Below, piece by piece: positions 22,101 through 33,700 of a stretch of DNA of 64,000 bases. Both the position numbers and the translations under genes were made by a program. Within the stretch, counting starts at the first letter, position 1, and every line of letters starts with the position of its first letter. The notes below the pieces were generated by a model. The model made no database searches and had not been told where the DNA came from. It saw only the letters and a program-made list of their open reading frames with translations. The stretch comes from Ricordea florida (taxonomy: Eukaryota > Cnidaria > Anthozoa > Corallimorpharia > Ricordeidae). The stretch lies in contig OX453274.1 in the NCBI GenBank assembly GCA_949710005.1, positions 35,147,714 to 35,211,713 on the forward strand. Reading direction: 5' to 3'.

Positions 22101-23363
22101 TAAAATGCATTCAAATTTGAATTACGTCTTTGAGGCGAAGAAAACCGACGCACAAAGAGGCTTACCACGTGTTCTTTGAACACTGTACAGATATCTGTAA
22201 ATAAATACGAGTGCAATCTTCGCGTTCTCTTTCAAGGAACAGACAGGAAGAGCAAGATATATATATATATATATCAACTGTAAACGGTTTCGAATGTAAT
22301 ACCGATACAAGGAATTTTATTTAAGTATCTTTACCTTAGTGACTTGCGAAAAAGTAACTATTCACAATTAAAGAAACGCATGTCAAGATGCAATGCTCGC
22401 AATCTCGCCTAGCTCAGATCGCTTGCTGTTTTTAAAGTATGTTACTTGGTTTTCTCATTTTGCGCTCATTAAACTGACTCATATAGTCGTATCAACTAAA
22501 CAACTTAATTTCTTCTTACGGTTAAAACGAGCTACAAACTATGACAGAGAGTGAATGGAGTGTACACATTTTCGTTCGACGAAAGAATCTATTTACCTTA
22601 CCTGACTAAATTCGAAATTTTCATTTCCAGGAACACAGTATCCACAGAGAACAGATTTTCAGGAAAAATCTCATACAAATACCACGTCCAAGGTATTTTG
22701 GATTGATTTTTGGTTGATTGAAGAAGACCTAAATAATGGTGCCACAATACTCCTGGTATCATGATTTATTCCATGCGTTACCTGCTCGCTAACAAAAGAG
22801 AAGACTGCATACGTACTTAAATTTGTCGATTTTATTCATTCAGCGCAATGCCTGCTTCCTGCTTTGTAACAAAAGACAAAACTTGGAGTCTCTTTAAAAT
22901 TCTTTTATGGCTATTTTCGGGAGCAAAAATATGAAAAATTGGACATTGAGAAAGATCTTGGTGTTCCCGGCATTTCTGTGCTGCACGTTGAAGTCGTAAA
23001 GTTAACAGGAATGAAATTGGCAGTTTAGCACATTATGTTAGTTCACTGTCGGCTGACAATAAAATGCAAGACGAGGGTCTGAATGGGGTTACCTCGATAA
23101 GACTAAACACTTTAGTTTTTGGCTTTGTAGCATGAAAGAGTTTAATGTTAGACAAATTAACACTAACATTAGAAAATTCGATTAAATAGTAATTTCTTTC
23201 CAAAAAGAAGCAAAAACGGCTCCAAAAGACCAGTATCATTTTTTTAGTATATCAAGAAGTTTTTTTTGCCATTTTACGACAATTCCGGATTATTGTTCCA
23301 AAAAATGAGTAAAGTTAAGAAGTTTGCATTTTAAATTATATATATAGTGTTATATTCTACTTA

Positions 23364-23659
23364 GGGACGGACCATTAGAAAAGTGATGGGGGGGGGTGGG
23401 GGGGGGTGGGGAAAAAACCAAAAAAAATTCATGCAAGGCAAAATGCCAAAAAAAAAATTCATGCAAAGAAGAAGGTAAAAAAAAAAATTCATGCAGAAGG
23501 AAGGTCCAATTGTGAATTTTTCACACGTAGTAAAAAAAATTCGCGCAGAGAGGTTCACCTGAAAAAAAAACTTCCTGCAAAAGCAGTGAGCGAAAAAAAA
23601 ATTCGTGCAAGCTGAAAATTCCCCACCCCCCCCCCATCACTTTTCTAATGGTCCGTCCC
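23364..23659. mobile_element. Harbinger-type MITE, copy 2
   Basis: GGGACGGACCATTAGAAAAG at the left end and its complement at the right, flanked by TTA on both sides (23361-23363 and 23660-23662). Internal A-rich AATTCATGC words as in copy 1. Length 296 bp. Confidence 0.88.
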
Positions 23660-24460
23660 TTATTAACCGAGAGTGAGGTCATTACAGGGAAATCTCGGAC
23701 CGACACGTTGATGTATTGACCGAGCGATAGCGAGGTCAATACAATCAAGGCCGAGGTCTGAGATTTCCTTGTAAATGACCGAACAGACGAGGTTAATAAA
23801 ATACTTGTTATATGGCCTTTTTACCACTGGAAAAAAGAAAAACGGAAGGGTCATGTCAGGTCATGTTCATTGAACCGAAACACGCATGACCATGCGATCG
23901 AGACCAGAAGTGACAGAAAAAAAAACAATTTCTTTGAAAATGAGATAACTTTTGTCCAAATCAAAGGAAAAAAATTTGAAAAATTTTTATAATGCCCGGT
24001 CAATACAAGAAAATCTTGCCCGCTCAGCAGTCAATCAGAGCGCGCGTGCTATTGTAGCCATATAACAATACAAGTTAATATACAAAATATCTTGACGCAT
24101 TGCTGCAAGAAAACACATGGACCTCAAAAATCAAATATGGCTGCCGGTTACATAGGTAGAAATGGTGGTAGCATTTTGTTAAAAAAATGGTTTAGGTTAA
24201 TATTTCTGTAACTTCGCTTAGAGCTTTATACAGTTCCTTCGTTTTCAAGCATGTCCCTTCTTACTTCCACGCAGCCTGGGTTTGACCTTGTCGGAGGCAC
24301 TATACGAGCGTAGGAAAACTGAAAAACAGGAAAAATGATGATGAGCCCATGCAAATAGAGTAAAATTAAGCGGACAACGTCAGCGGTGATTGGGCAACGG
24401 CTGTGAAGCTCCTTTTATACCCGCAAAGAATGGTGTTGCTTAATCACAACATGTAAATAA

Positions 24461-24674
24461 GGGACGGACCATTCATGCAAGGGAAAATGCCAAGAAAAAA
24501 AATTCATGCAGAAGGAAGGTCCAATTGGGACTTTTTCACACGTAGTAAAAAAAATTCGTTCAGAGGAATTCACCTGAAAAAAATTCCTGCACAAGCAGTG
24601 AGCGAAAAAAAAAAATTGTGCAAGCTGAAAATTCCCCACCCCACCCCCCCATCACTTTTCTAATGGTCCGTCCC
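24461..24674. mobile_element. Harbinger-type MITE, copy 3
   Basis: GGGACGGACCATTCATGCAA at the left and TCTAATGGTCCGTCCC at the right, with TAA target duplications (24458-24460 and 24675-24677). It is shorter than copies 1 and 2 because the left sub-terminal G run and one internal block are missing. Confidence 0.85.
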
Positions 24675-25075
24675 TAAGAGTCGGGTAATAACCCGCCATC
24701 GTCGAGGTCCAATGATGACATATTTTATAAAGGTCAAGTGAAAGTTTAATAATTATGCCATGAAATTATGATGGCGTTTTCTTTACTCATAGCTAGTATA
24801 TGAGCTGATAGCTTGGGAGAAGGAAACCAATTAGAGCGGGCGTTTAACTCATATCCAGGGATTGTAGATATAGTAGTTAACTTTAATACACGAAAAAAGC
24901 AGTCCCGGCCCGGACCAATAAGTAAAATGAGCCAATCAGATTTCTTCATCATAATGTCCCTGTCCTCATCCCGCGCAATTCAAGGTGAGATTTTCGTCTT
25001 TCAAGTTAGACTGGTCGATCTTTTTTTTTTAATTTTGATAAAAGAAATTAATGAAAAAACTGTTGAATGGGTAAT

Positions 25076-25076
<1 letters not shown>

Positions 25077-25118
<42 letters not shown>

Positions 25119-25241
25119 GATAGATAGATAGATAGATTGATAGATTGATAGATTGATAGATAGATAGATTGATAGATTGATAGGTAGATAGTTAGATAGA
25201 TAGTTAGATAGATAGTTAGATAGATAGTTAGATAGATAGAC

Positions 25242-25272
<31 letters not shown>

Positions 25273-25273
25273 C

Positions 25274-25308
<35 letters not shown>

Positions 25309-25330
25309 CAGATAGATAGATAGACAGATA
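25077..25330. repeat. (TAGA)n microsatellite, about 250 bp
   Basis: Nearly uninterrupted TAGA/GATA tetranucleotides with scattered TTGA, TTAG and GACA variants. Open frames through it (YLSI repeats on the minus strand) are artefacts of the repeat. It lies immediately downstream of the last recognised exon of the giant minus-strand gene. Confidence 0.95.
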
Positions 25331-25381
25331 TGCACTGCATGCCTCAATATCAGGGCGTGGAGCACAAAACAATGAGTCTAA

Positions 25382-28300
25382 TTAACTTACTTCATGCGCA
25401 AGGTCTATCCATGTCCCGGTGTTGACATAAATCAACTTTCCAGCTCTGTTCTTTATTCTGGTCTCTTCCCAGAGATGCGTGTGTCCCAGTACAACAACAT
25501 CCTCTCCACACTTGCAGAGGAAATCAAAATAATTGCCCAGTGCTCCTTTTAACATGTGATACGTCTCAGTAGGACCAAACTACCAAAACAAAATCATGTC
25601 ATAATCAGCTACCTGCATGAATTCGTTTGGACTATATTTCATTTACTTAAACTAGGTAAGTCCCTCTAGTCATTGCCAGGGTTAGTTTGTTAGGATAATA
25701 ATATACATGCAAAAAATTTCAACGCGCTGATTGGCCGAGAGCACTTCAATTAATCCCAAACACTGCAGAAATTTGCAATTGAGTGCAAAAATGTGGAATT
25801 AAATTTTTACATTCATATTAGTAAAGGTAATCATACGGTTTCAAGTCCAATTTGGAATTAATTTGCAGGAGTGAGTTTTTCAAAAAGCTGAAATTGCACG
25901 AGCCGCTTCGGACAGGAAGTGAGCATTTGAAGCGGATTTAACACTTTATTTACTGATTGGCTGATGAAGATCAGCTGATAACGCTACGAACTCAAAGCGG
26001 TTTGTTTAAAAATAAAGGATATCATAATCCAGAATATCGATGTGTAATTTGCACTGGTGTTACACATTTTGCATTGGTTTTACACTCTTTGCACTGGTGT
26101 TACACTTGAACTGCACGGCTCTCAGAAAATCAGAATCGAGTTCCTTTTTCATGTATGTTATTAACTATTGTTACATACCGTTTCTAAAGCGCGCTGTATG
26201 TATTTGTACTTCATCACATTTGCCATTTTTACCCATTTCCCGCCATCTAACAAAACGTATTCCTCCTCGTTAATGTCACGCTCCAGTGCCGTCTCGATCA
26301 AAGTTTCTGTGAGGCGTTCCTGTAAAGCAGGTCTGGCCAGTATTTCAGCAACAAACGATCCAAGGCCATTGTCAACCATTCGCAAAATGCTGGTGGTGAC
26401 GTTTCTCAAAACCTGAATAACATGAAAATACGGTTATTTCCTTCTCACTGCATCAAGAAATAATGATATCAAACTAATCCATATGCGTTATTATTGGCCA
26501 GGAGTGTGGTCAAGGTGGCTACATATTGGCCAAGTTCCTTTCTGCATTTTTTATTGGCTGAGATGAGGCTAATATCCAGATATCTTGTCCTAAGAAGCTT
26601 TCTTAATAACGATTTATTATTCAGCCATTTATTATTTTGATTCACTAGCAATCCAGAGCGGGCAAGATTGGTCCATTATCTCGGGTAGCCAATCAGATCT
26701 TAATCAAATTTGTACGCCTCAAAAACTGACATTTCCTTAATAATGGAGCCGCAAGTCTCCAAAATAGTCAGTGGAAAAAAAAGATGTCATAACGAGCCTA
26801 CACAAATTAAAACCGTCAGTTGATAGTGTCAGATGCCCCAATCAGAACCGCAGAGGAACTGACACGTTAGTGTAAAATGAATGGCAAATTTGCTTTAAAA
26901 ACTGGGAATGAAAAGCGAACCACTGATAATCAGCACAGTGCAACATCAACACCAAAGAGACATGTGGACATTGAAACAAACACTAAACGAGTGCACTTGC
27001 AAAGAAGAACCAATACTTAAGCAATAAATTGACGAAGTTCGTATGCAATATACGTAATTGTTGTTAAGATCAAAACAAGGACTTGAAAAAAAGAACTTCT
27101 TGTTAACCAATTAATGGACGAAACGTCGACGTAGTAGATATAATTGTTAGGATAAAAACAAGAAGTCAAAAAAATAAGAACTTGTTAACCAATTAGTTGA
27201 TAGTGACGCAATAGTTGTAATTTAAATACAACAGTATAAACGTAAGTGACCACATCTGTTAATGCATTTAGTCCAACGGCACGATAGCGACCGGACAAGC
27301 TGAAACTGTAAAATCTCGCTGAAGAAGACGTTTAAGTCGAAACCGGTCCAGGAATTGGCTTGTTTAGGTTTGAGACGGCTGGATCGACACCCAACCATAC
27401 GTGCTCACAGGACTTCAGGTGTCCATCCTTAATTTCCAGTGAGAAACCGCAAGGGAGGTTCCAATATGAGAGATGGGAGGCAGGCAGGATCTAGATAAGA
27501 TCTCCTGGCAAGAGAGACTGTGCAAATTATATCTTCCCCCTATACTTCTTTCGTGCTCTCGTCACCCTCCTGCGTGCTTTATAAGAGAACAAAGTCAGGT
27601 GGAGACTTATTTGTTTGTTTAATATATTACCTCCTCTGTTTCTTTCATATGAAATTCAGATGTGGCTACTGCTCGTGATACGTAATATCCAATTGGTCGG
27701 CCTCCGAGTGGATCATCTGGTCTGATCAAAGAGTAAGTGTTGAACAAATCCCAATCATGCCCATGCGCAAACCGGACCCTGTACTGCTGTCCATCATCAC
27801 TGTTGATGACGTAAATCAGAGTTCCTTCAATGAAATCCACTTTTCTTCCCATCAGCCTAGCAACTGCGTTCGCGTCCAATTCATGATCATGGTTGCCCCT
27901 AACGTAGAATATATTTACATCATCTTCTTCGGCCATCTTACGTATGACGTTAAAAAAGAGGGAACAAGTCTCGTTTGAGGTCCACTTAGTGATATGTTCT
28001 TCCATCGTTGGGGGCGAAAGGGATAGCGGGTAAAGCCACATCTCGAGTACATCCCCCAGAAGAACTAAAGTGTTCAAACTGACCTGCAATGCAACATGAT
28101 AACTTTTACAGGGGCTCATATCAGTTAACGTTTCCATCTGAATCATTTCCCAGCGACCATAGCTTCCTGCCCAGTTGTTTTTAGTGTAGTAGTATGGGAA
28201 GAGAAAACAGCACACTGCCATTACCTGCGAGCTGGGACCTCGGCGGACCTCGCGATTAAACATGCAGCAGGGTGGAAGCTCACTTTAACAACACTGTCTT

Positions 28301-28972
28301 ATTGACATTTTCCTGGAGCTGGTTATTCTCAGGTGAATGTTTGTTAAAGGAGGTACTTTTCAGAATTGCGACAGACAAACTCAGCCGAAAAAGGAAATTA
28401 ATCCGAGTTTTCCCAATAGGAGTCAAACCTGTGACCTTCCGATTACTAGTTCAGACGCTCAACTACTGAGCTATAGGAAACTCGTGGGAACAAGGACATT
28501 AAACTAGGTTCATGGTACAGACATCCTGCATACGGCTAGCATTTGAATGTGAAAATAATTGGAAGCTCGTAGGTTCGACTCCTACTGCTTGACAGTTAGT
28601 CGTCTGCCTGCCGACAGACAACCGACAGGAGAACTTGGATGTCCTTTCAGTCCTAACTTTACTGTGACCGTGCTGACAGAAATTAATCTTTAATTTCACA
28701 AATTTCTTAATTAAGCTTCAGACTTTCGCAACCCATTCACTTTGAAAAACAAAACCTTGCAGTCGGTTCGGATGAAGTCTTATATAATTACCTCAGCTAT
28801 ACTGGCGAGCTTTGTCATGAAATCGTTCAGTCTCTCCTTTATATTTTCACTCCAGGGACTGTCGAGATGAAGATCGCTCATGGCGATTATCAAGTTCTTC
28901 TTTGGATGGTTGGGATTCGGCATTTCCCTGATCACAACTTTTTCAATATCTGTACCCTCTGGGGGATTGTAG
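25382..28972 (-). CDS. module 4: calcineurin-like metallophosphoesterase
   Basis: Four exons, about 352 residues, all phase 0 after the first junction. The metal-binding motifs occur in the usual order: [10 protein letters not shown] (DxH), [11 protein letters not shown] (GDxxE/D), [11 protein letters not shown] (GNHD), FAHGHDWD (second His motif) and [12 protein letters not shown] (GHTH). The GDxxExW form resembles the LpxH/YbbF-like branch, whose founding members cleave UDP-diacylglucosamine, but many relatives act on other phosphoesters. The last exon ends [11 protein letters not shown] at a GTAAGT donor; a further small exon is expected, but none was found before the microsatellite. Read-through gives only Val-Ser then TAA. 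Confidence 0.88.
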
Positions 28973-30701
28973 CTGTAAAGTATTAAAATAAATATAATAT
29001 AATAAGCAGTCTGGCAAAGTCCCCCACAAAAAAGTGTTGTAAAGCGCTTTGAGCCTTGGAATAAAGCGCGGTATAAATCCTTCGTTATTTATTATTTTAT
29101 AAGATAAGTCAGAATTATTGTGTTTCTTCTCAGTTTCCAAGAACCTCTCACTGATCTCCAGTCCCCGGCTGAGATGTTTCATACCTAGTCTATCCGCTTG
29201 TTTCGTACCCAGTCAGGTTGACGTTTGTTGGTTTGAAAATAGCAATGCAAGTCCACAATCTATAGACTGAATAAAACATTTTTTTTTCGATTTTTGACTT
29301 ACTTGTGAACTTTTAAGGGACTTTGTTACAACTGCTAATGTTCCAATGATCGATATCTTTGATTCAATTTCAGTTTGTCGAGTCAGTTCAGATCAAGACA
29401 CGCATGACGTACGCACAGCCTTTTATTGTTTGTTATTGCATGTAAGCAAACTTCTATGAATCAGAACGCAATTGTTCTCGCTAGCTTTCCTAGAATCGTT
29501 TCCAAAGAAATAAGGATGAATCTTGGGGAGGTTTGGTGCGAAACGAACGGGAATTAGTACAATTCGTCCGAATTAGGGCACGGGCAGAGATGAGCTCTTG
29601 GTACGAAACGACTGCGGGATAACATGCCTTCTCACCAACAGCCGAGTTTTGTTTGCTAAGAGCTACAATGTTGTCACTTTACAAGACACTTCACAAGACT
29701 TTAATTTATCAGAGACTTGGTACAAAACACAGGTTGTTGGCCACTTAGTCAGTGATCACTTTTGAAGGTGAGAATTTTAAAGCAACACTCAATGCCTAAA
29801 ATAAGGCATATGGAATGAGATAAAGTCCACATAATGTATATCTGTTTAGTTAAGAATACTTATTATCGGCCACAGTCGAATCGACTCTTGTCAGATCATG
29901 ATTGTAAAACCCTCAAGCAGCTCGCCAGTAAACGTGAATCTGACTCGAGGAACCGTATAAGCATTTTATTAATACTAATACGGAACGACTGACTGTTCAA
30001 ATAGAATAATCTCACAAGATAAGCTTTTTTTCAAGCTATGTTTCAGCTTTCTGGGTCACAACTGATTAAATTGTCGCTTTACGCGTGAGCTTGACAAAAG
30101 GGAGAACCCTTTTGAGCTTAAAAGTTATAAACGTGAATTAAATTATTGGTGATTGTCTGCCCTAATAGTTCAGAAAAGTTAAAACTCAGGACAATCGACA
30201 ATTCTTTATTTCAAATTTCGACGACTCCACGTTCAAACCAGCAGAAAATGTGAAGTCGCTATTAAGCCGTGAGTGAGAATATAAATTATCATAAGTTTTG
30301 CATCGGCAACACTAACGTACTCGTAGTAAACAATCCTTTATGCTTTTTATACAGAAAAATACTGTTATCATCTAATTTAAGTACTTAAACAAAGCTTTTC
30401 TTATCTATTCTACTCTATACCTCGGGTTTCTTTTCACTAGGCCTTTTCTCGTCGACTTGGACGGCCAAGTCTGCCATGAATCAAGTGGAGTTATTTGATC
30501 GAGCTCTTTCCATGCATTTTCCACATCCTCTGGCTGCGTCACGTCATTGGCCTCAGCCGGATAAACAAGTTCCTCAAGCGAGTATTCAAGTTCATCCTCC
30601 TTTTCTGGCACCACCTCGAGCTCCGCAGGGAGAGAGGAAGCCTGCAGTGGCTTATGGGTTGCAGGACCATCGCTTTCGGCTTTAAAAAAATGTAAACATA
30701 A

Positions 30702-30733
<32 letters not shown>

Positions 30734-33700
30734 GCTTAAGACGAAAAGTAGATTTGTGTAGACAAAGCTGAAAGCCGTTTTCGTTTTGGCGCTTAATTTG
30801 AATCTTCTGTTCCTGGTTATATACATTTTCTCTTGGTTATTGTACAAAGGGATTTTGGTCCAAGTAGGAAGGCGACATTTGCAATACACACGAAAAAACC
30901 GAAGAACAAGCTTAGAAAAAAAGAAAAGTATTTGATTTATAAACAAAGGGTTTTCTACAAAACAAACTCAGAAAAATAGATTTCCCTCTTTAAATTGAAA
31001 CATGAACATGTGTAGCTGTTTGCTGAGTTTAGGGGCGTGTGGACACCTGCAGCTCTAAACCCCAAAGGACCCTGAATCTTAGTTGCCTATGTCGTGGATC
31101 AGTTGTGTCCTTGGTTCAAAGTTTATTTGCCTTTCTTTCAAACTGATTATCATTAAATTACCATAACCGAAACAGAAGAAAACCAAATTTGAACCAAGGA
31201 TAAAATTGAACAACAACACTCCACCTTCGCCTTTAACCTAAATGACCCTTCAATAGTCATTGGGTGCGTTTTTTGGTACGTATGATCCGTTTTTGAATTT
31301 GTGATCCGAACCACATCAAAGAAACCGATGAATCCTCGTTTAGTGTGGATTCATCGGTTTCTTTGATGCGCCATGATCCGTGTGCTCTCGAATCACAAAT
31401 CCAAAAACTGATCCGTACCAAAAAAACGCACCCTCTAAGTGTGGGCATTTGGAGTGTGGATCTCGGCCTCAGGGTCCTGCATAAAAGGAAACCTCGTGTG
31501 CAGTTCTCGTTGGCAGCTGGAGTACAACAAAGAAATTTAAAAAGTTGTTAAGATTAAATTTACATTTCTCTGGTGTTAATGATGACACTGCCTTTGCCAC
31601 CTTGCTAACCGCAGTCTTATCAAAGTGTAAATCGTCTTCAGCGTACGCATCTAACGCTTTCAGGATGTGTGGGTAGACATCGTACACTGCAGTCTTGCCG
31701 TATATGCAGTCCAGGTGCCCATAGTTTGGAATTTGTATCCATTGGTATTCCTGAGTGGGGTGAGCTTCTTTCGCAAGTTTGTACGTCGTAAATGTACTGT
31801 CAGGGATGTAGCAACTATTTTTTTCTCCTAAAAGAAAAATAGAAAAAAACGGAGACGTTAGATTAAGGAGAATCTACAGTCGTACCTCGCTATCTCGAAC
31901 TGAAACCATTTCCCTTGGATTGTTTTTTTTTTCATTCAGTTACGATCGGTTATCTCAAAACCCCACTATCTCAAACAAGGTTCGACTGTATAGAGCCTAC
32001 TCACTCACTCGATCAACGATCATGTTTTAAACGGAAACAAAAGACGATGTTTGTATAAGAAAAGAATTTAATTCCGGGAAGATCAGTTTGGGACACCAAC
32101 ATGGCCACCTTTTCTTTCTTTGGGGACACCAACATGGCTGCCGTGACGTCATGTGCATACGCTCTATAAGCAATCCGAACATATATCTTGTTCAATAGCG
32201 TTGCTTCACGTTCGTACTGAATGAGAGCTCCGTAGGTTCGACCCCTTTTGGGAGAACTTAGTTATCCTTTTTATGAGTATGCCTGTGACATGTAGAAAAA
32301 TAAAATTTTCTACAAGCAAAGGTTTATGCAATACTTTCTGTGAGTCCCAACCAGACATTAAACTGTTTCTGGAACTTGGTAACCTCGTCGTTTTTTACAT
32401 GTTAAAAGTCTGAATGAAAAAGTACACGAAAATAAAGGTTCTTAGAATATGCCTACGCAGCAATCCTTGACAGTTTAAGTAACATGGTTGCCTTTCTATC
32501 TCGGGGTATTGACTGTTCATCTCTCCCGAGTATTGAGATTGTATTAATATGACAATAATTCTCTCCAATCTTGGCAAAGAGTAGCTTTAGAAATATTTAC
32601 GTACCTTGCTCTTTCCCTGCCCGGTAAATATTCCGCCACTAGTCACCTCTATTTAAGCGACTGGTTCAGTTAACTAATCATAAACAGTGCAACGGTTGAA
32701 GAAAATGCCAGACTGCTAACATTTGATCTTTACCAAGTGGTATCATCCCTCTTTGCTAAACAACTGAATTGGGGACACACACCCTTACCAGAAAATAACC
32801 CGCTTTCACTAAAACTAGCTCTCACCAGCTATGAAGCAGATAGGTATGTTAAGCCTTTGTATGTGCTTCTTGTACTCCTTCGAGTTCAGTCGATCACTCC
32901 TTTCGGAATCCGGCAGGTAGTCTTTACCTTTCGCAGACACCAATTTTCGTTTCGTCATCGTCAAAGCCAGCTGATCAGTCACTTTGGAGCTCACATAGCC
33001 GAAAAACTCGTGCAAACTGTCGTGTGTAAGAGGGTTTAAGTTTTCGTGCTCCCATAAAAGACCGTAGATAAACGTTATTCTGCCAAGGTAAAAATTAAGG
33101 AAAAACTATACAATTTATTCCCGCTTATAAAACAAAAATAAAACCTTTGTTATATTCCTACACTTTCACCTCATTAAAGAGGGACAGTCATTGGTTGATT
33201 CTAGGTCACGTGGCCTTGACCATTTTCTTGACGCTTTGAAATTGACATCAAACCATGATTATACAAACAAAACTACCGACCAATGATAATGCGTTTACTA
33301 TTTATCCCATTATCATGAGGAATTAAGTGGTGTACCGAGTGGTAACAAACGGATAAAAGTTTACCTGTGACAGACAGGATTTTGACAAAGCTCATCATAA
33401 GGCAGGAAAACTCTCGACACTCCCTTTACAAACGTGTTAAACAGGTTTTCCGTCAATGACACGTAGTCGTCAGTATCCACTGTGAGTCCGTCGACACCGA
33501 GGGATTCCAGAGTTCCAGGAATGTACAGCCCCGCCTTCAGTTTATTGAAATTACTGGACTTCGGGTTCGCGGCCACTTGACTGGACACTAAACTACGGAC
33601 CTTGCCTTCAAGCGCACCAGACAACAATGACCCGAAGAACGTCAGGGATCCTGCGCAATGAGCAACAACTTGCACAGTTTTCTAGGGAAAAAACACGTGA

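Larger units (their letters stand above)
14700..25380. other. gene-poor, transposon-filled interval
   Basis: No complete gene was recognised. Listed separately: transposon copy A with nested SINE (15.06-15.89 kb), a possible plus-strand terminal exon (19.04 kb), two Harbinger-type MITEs and a GATA microsatellite. Also present: an AT dinucleotide run near 22,257-22,274; a lone GAGGGTCTGAATGGGG terminus at 23,074; repeated GATTGACTCATTTTT words near 20,783 and 20,808; and inverted ACTTGTTATATGGC/GCCATATAACA words near 23,803 and 24,057 that suggest another decayed element (about 23,680-24,080). Confidence 0.6.

Noticed and set aside
25001-25372. Long open frames encoding YLSIYLSI-type repeats
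   Set aside because: They are translations of the (TAGA)n microsatellite, open in several frames because the repeat lacks stops.
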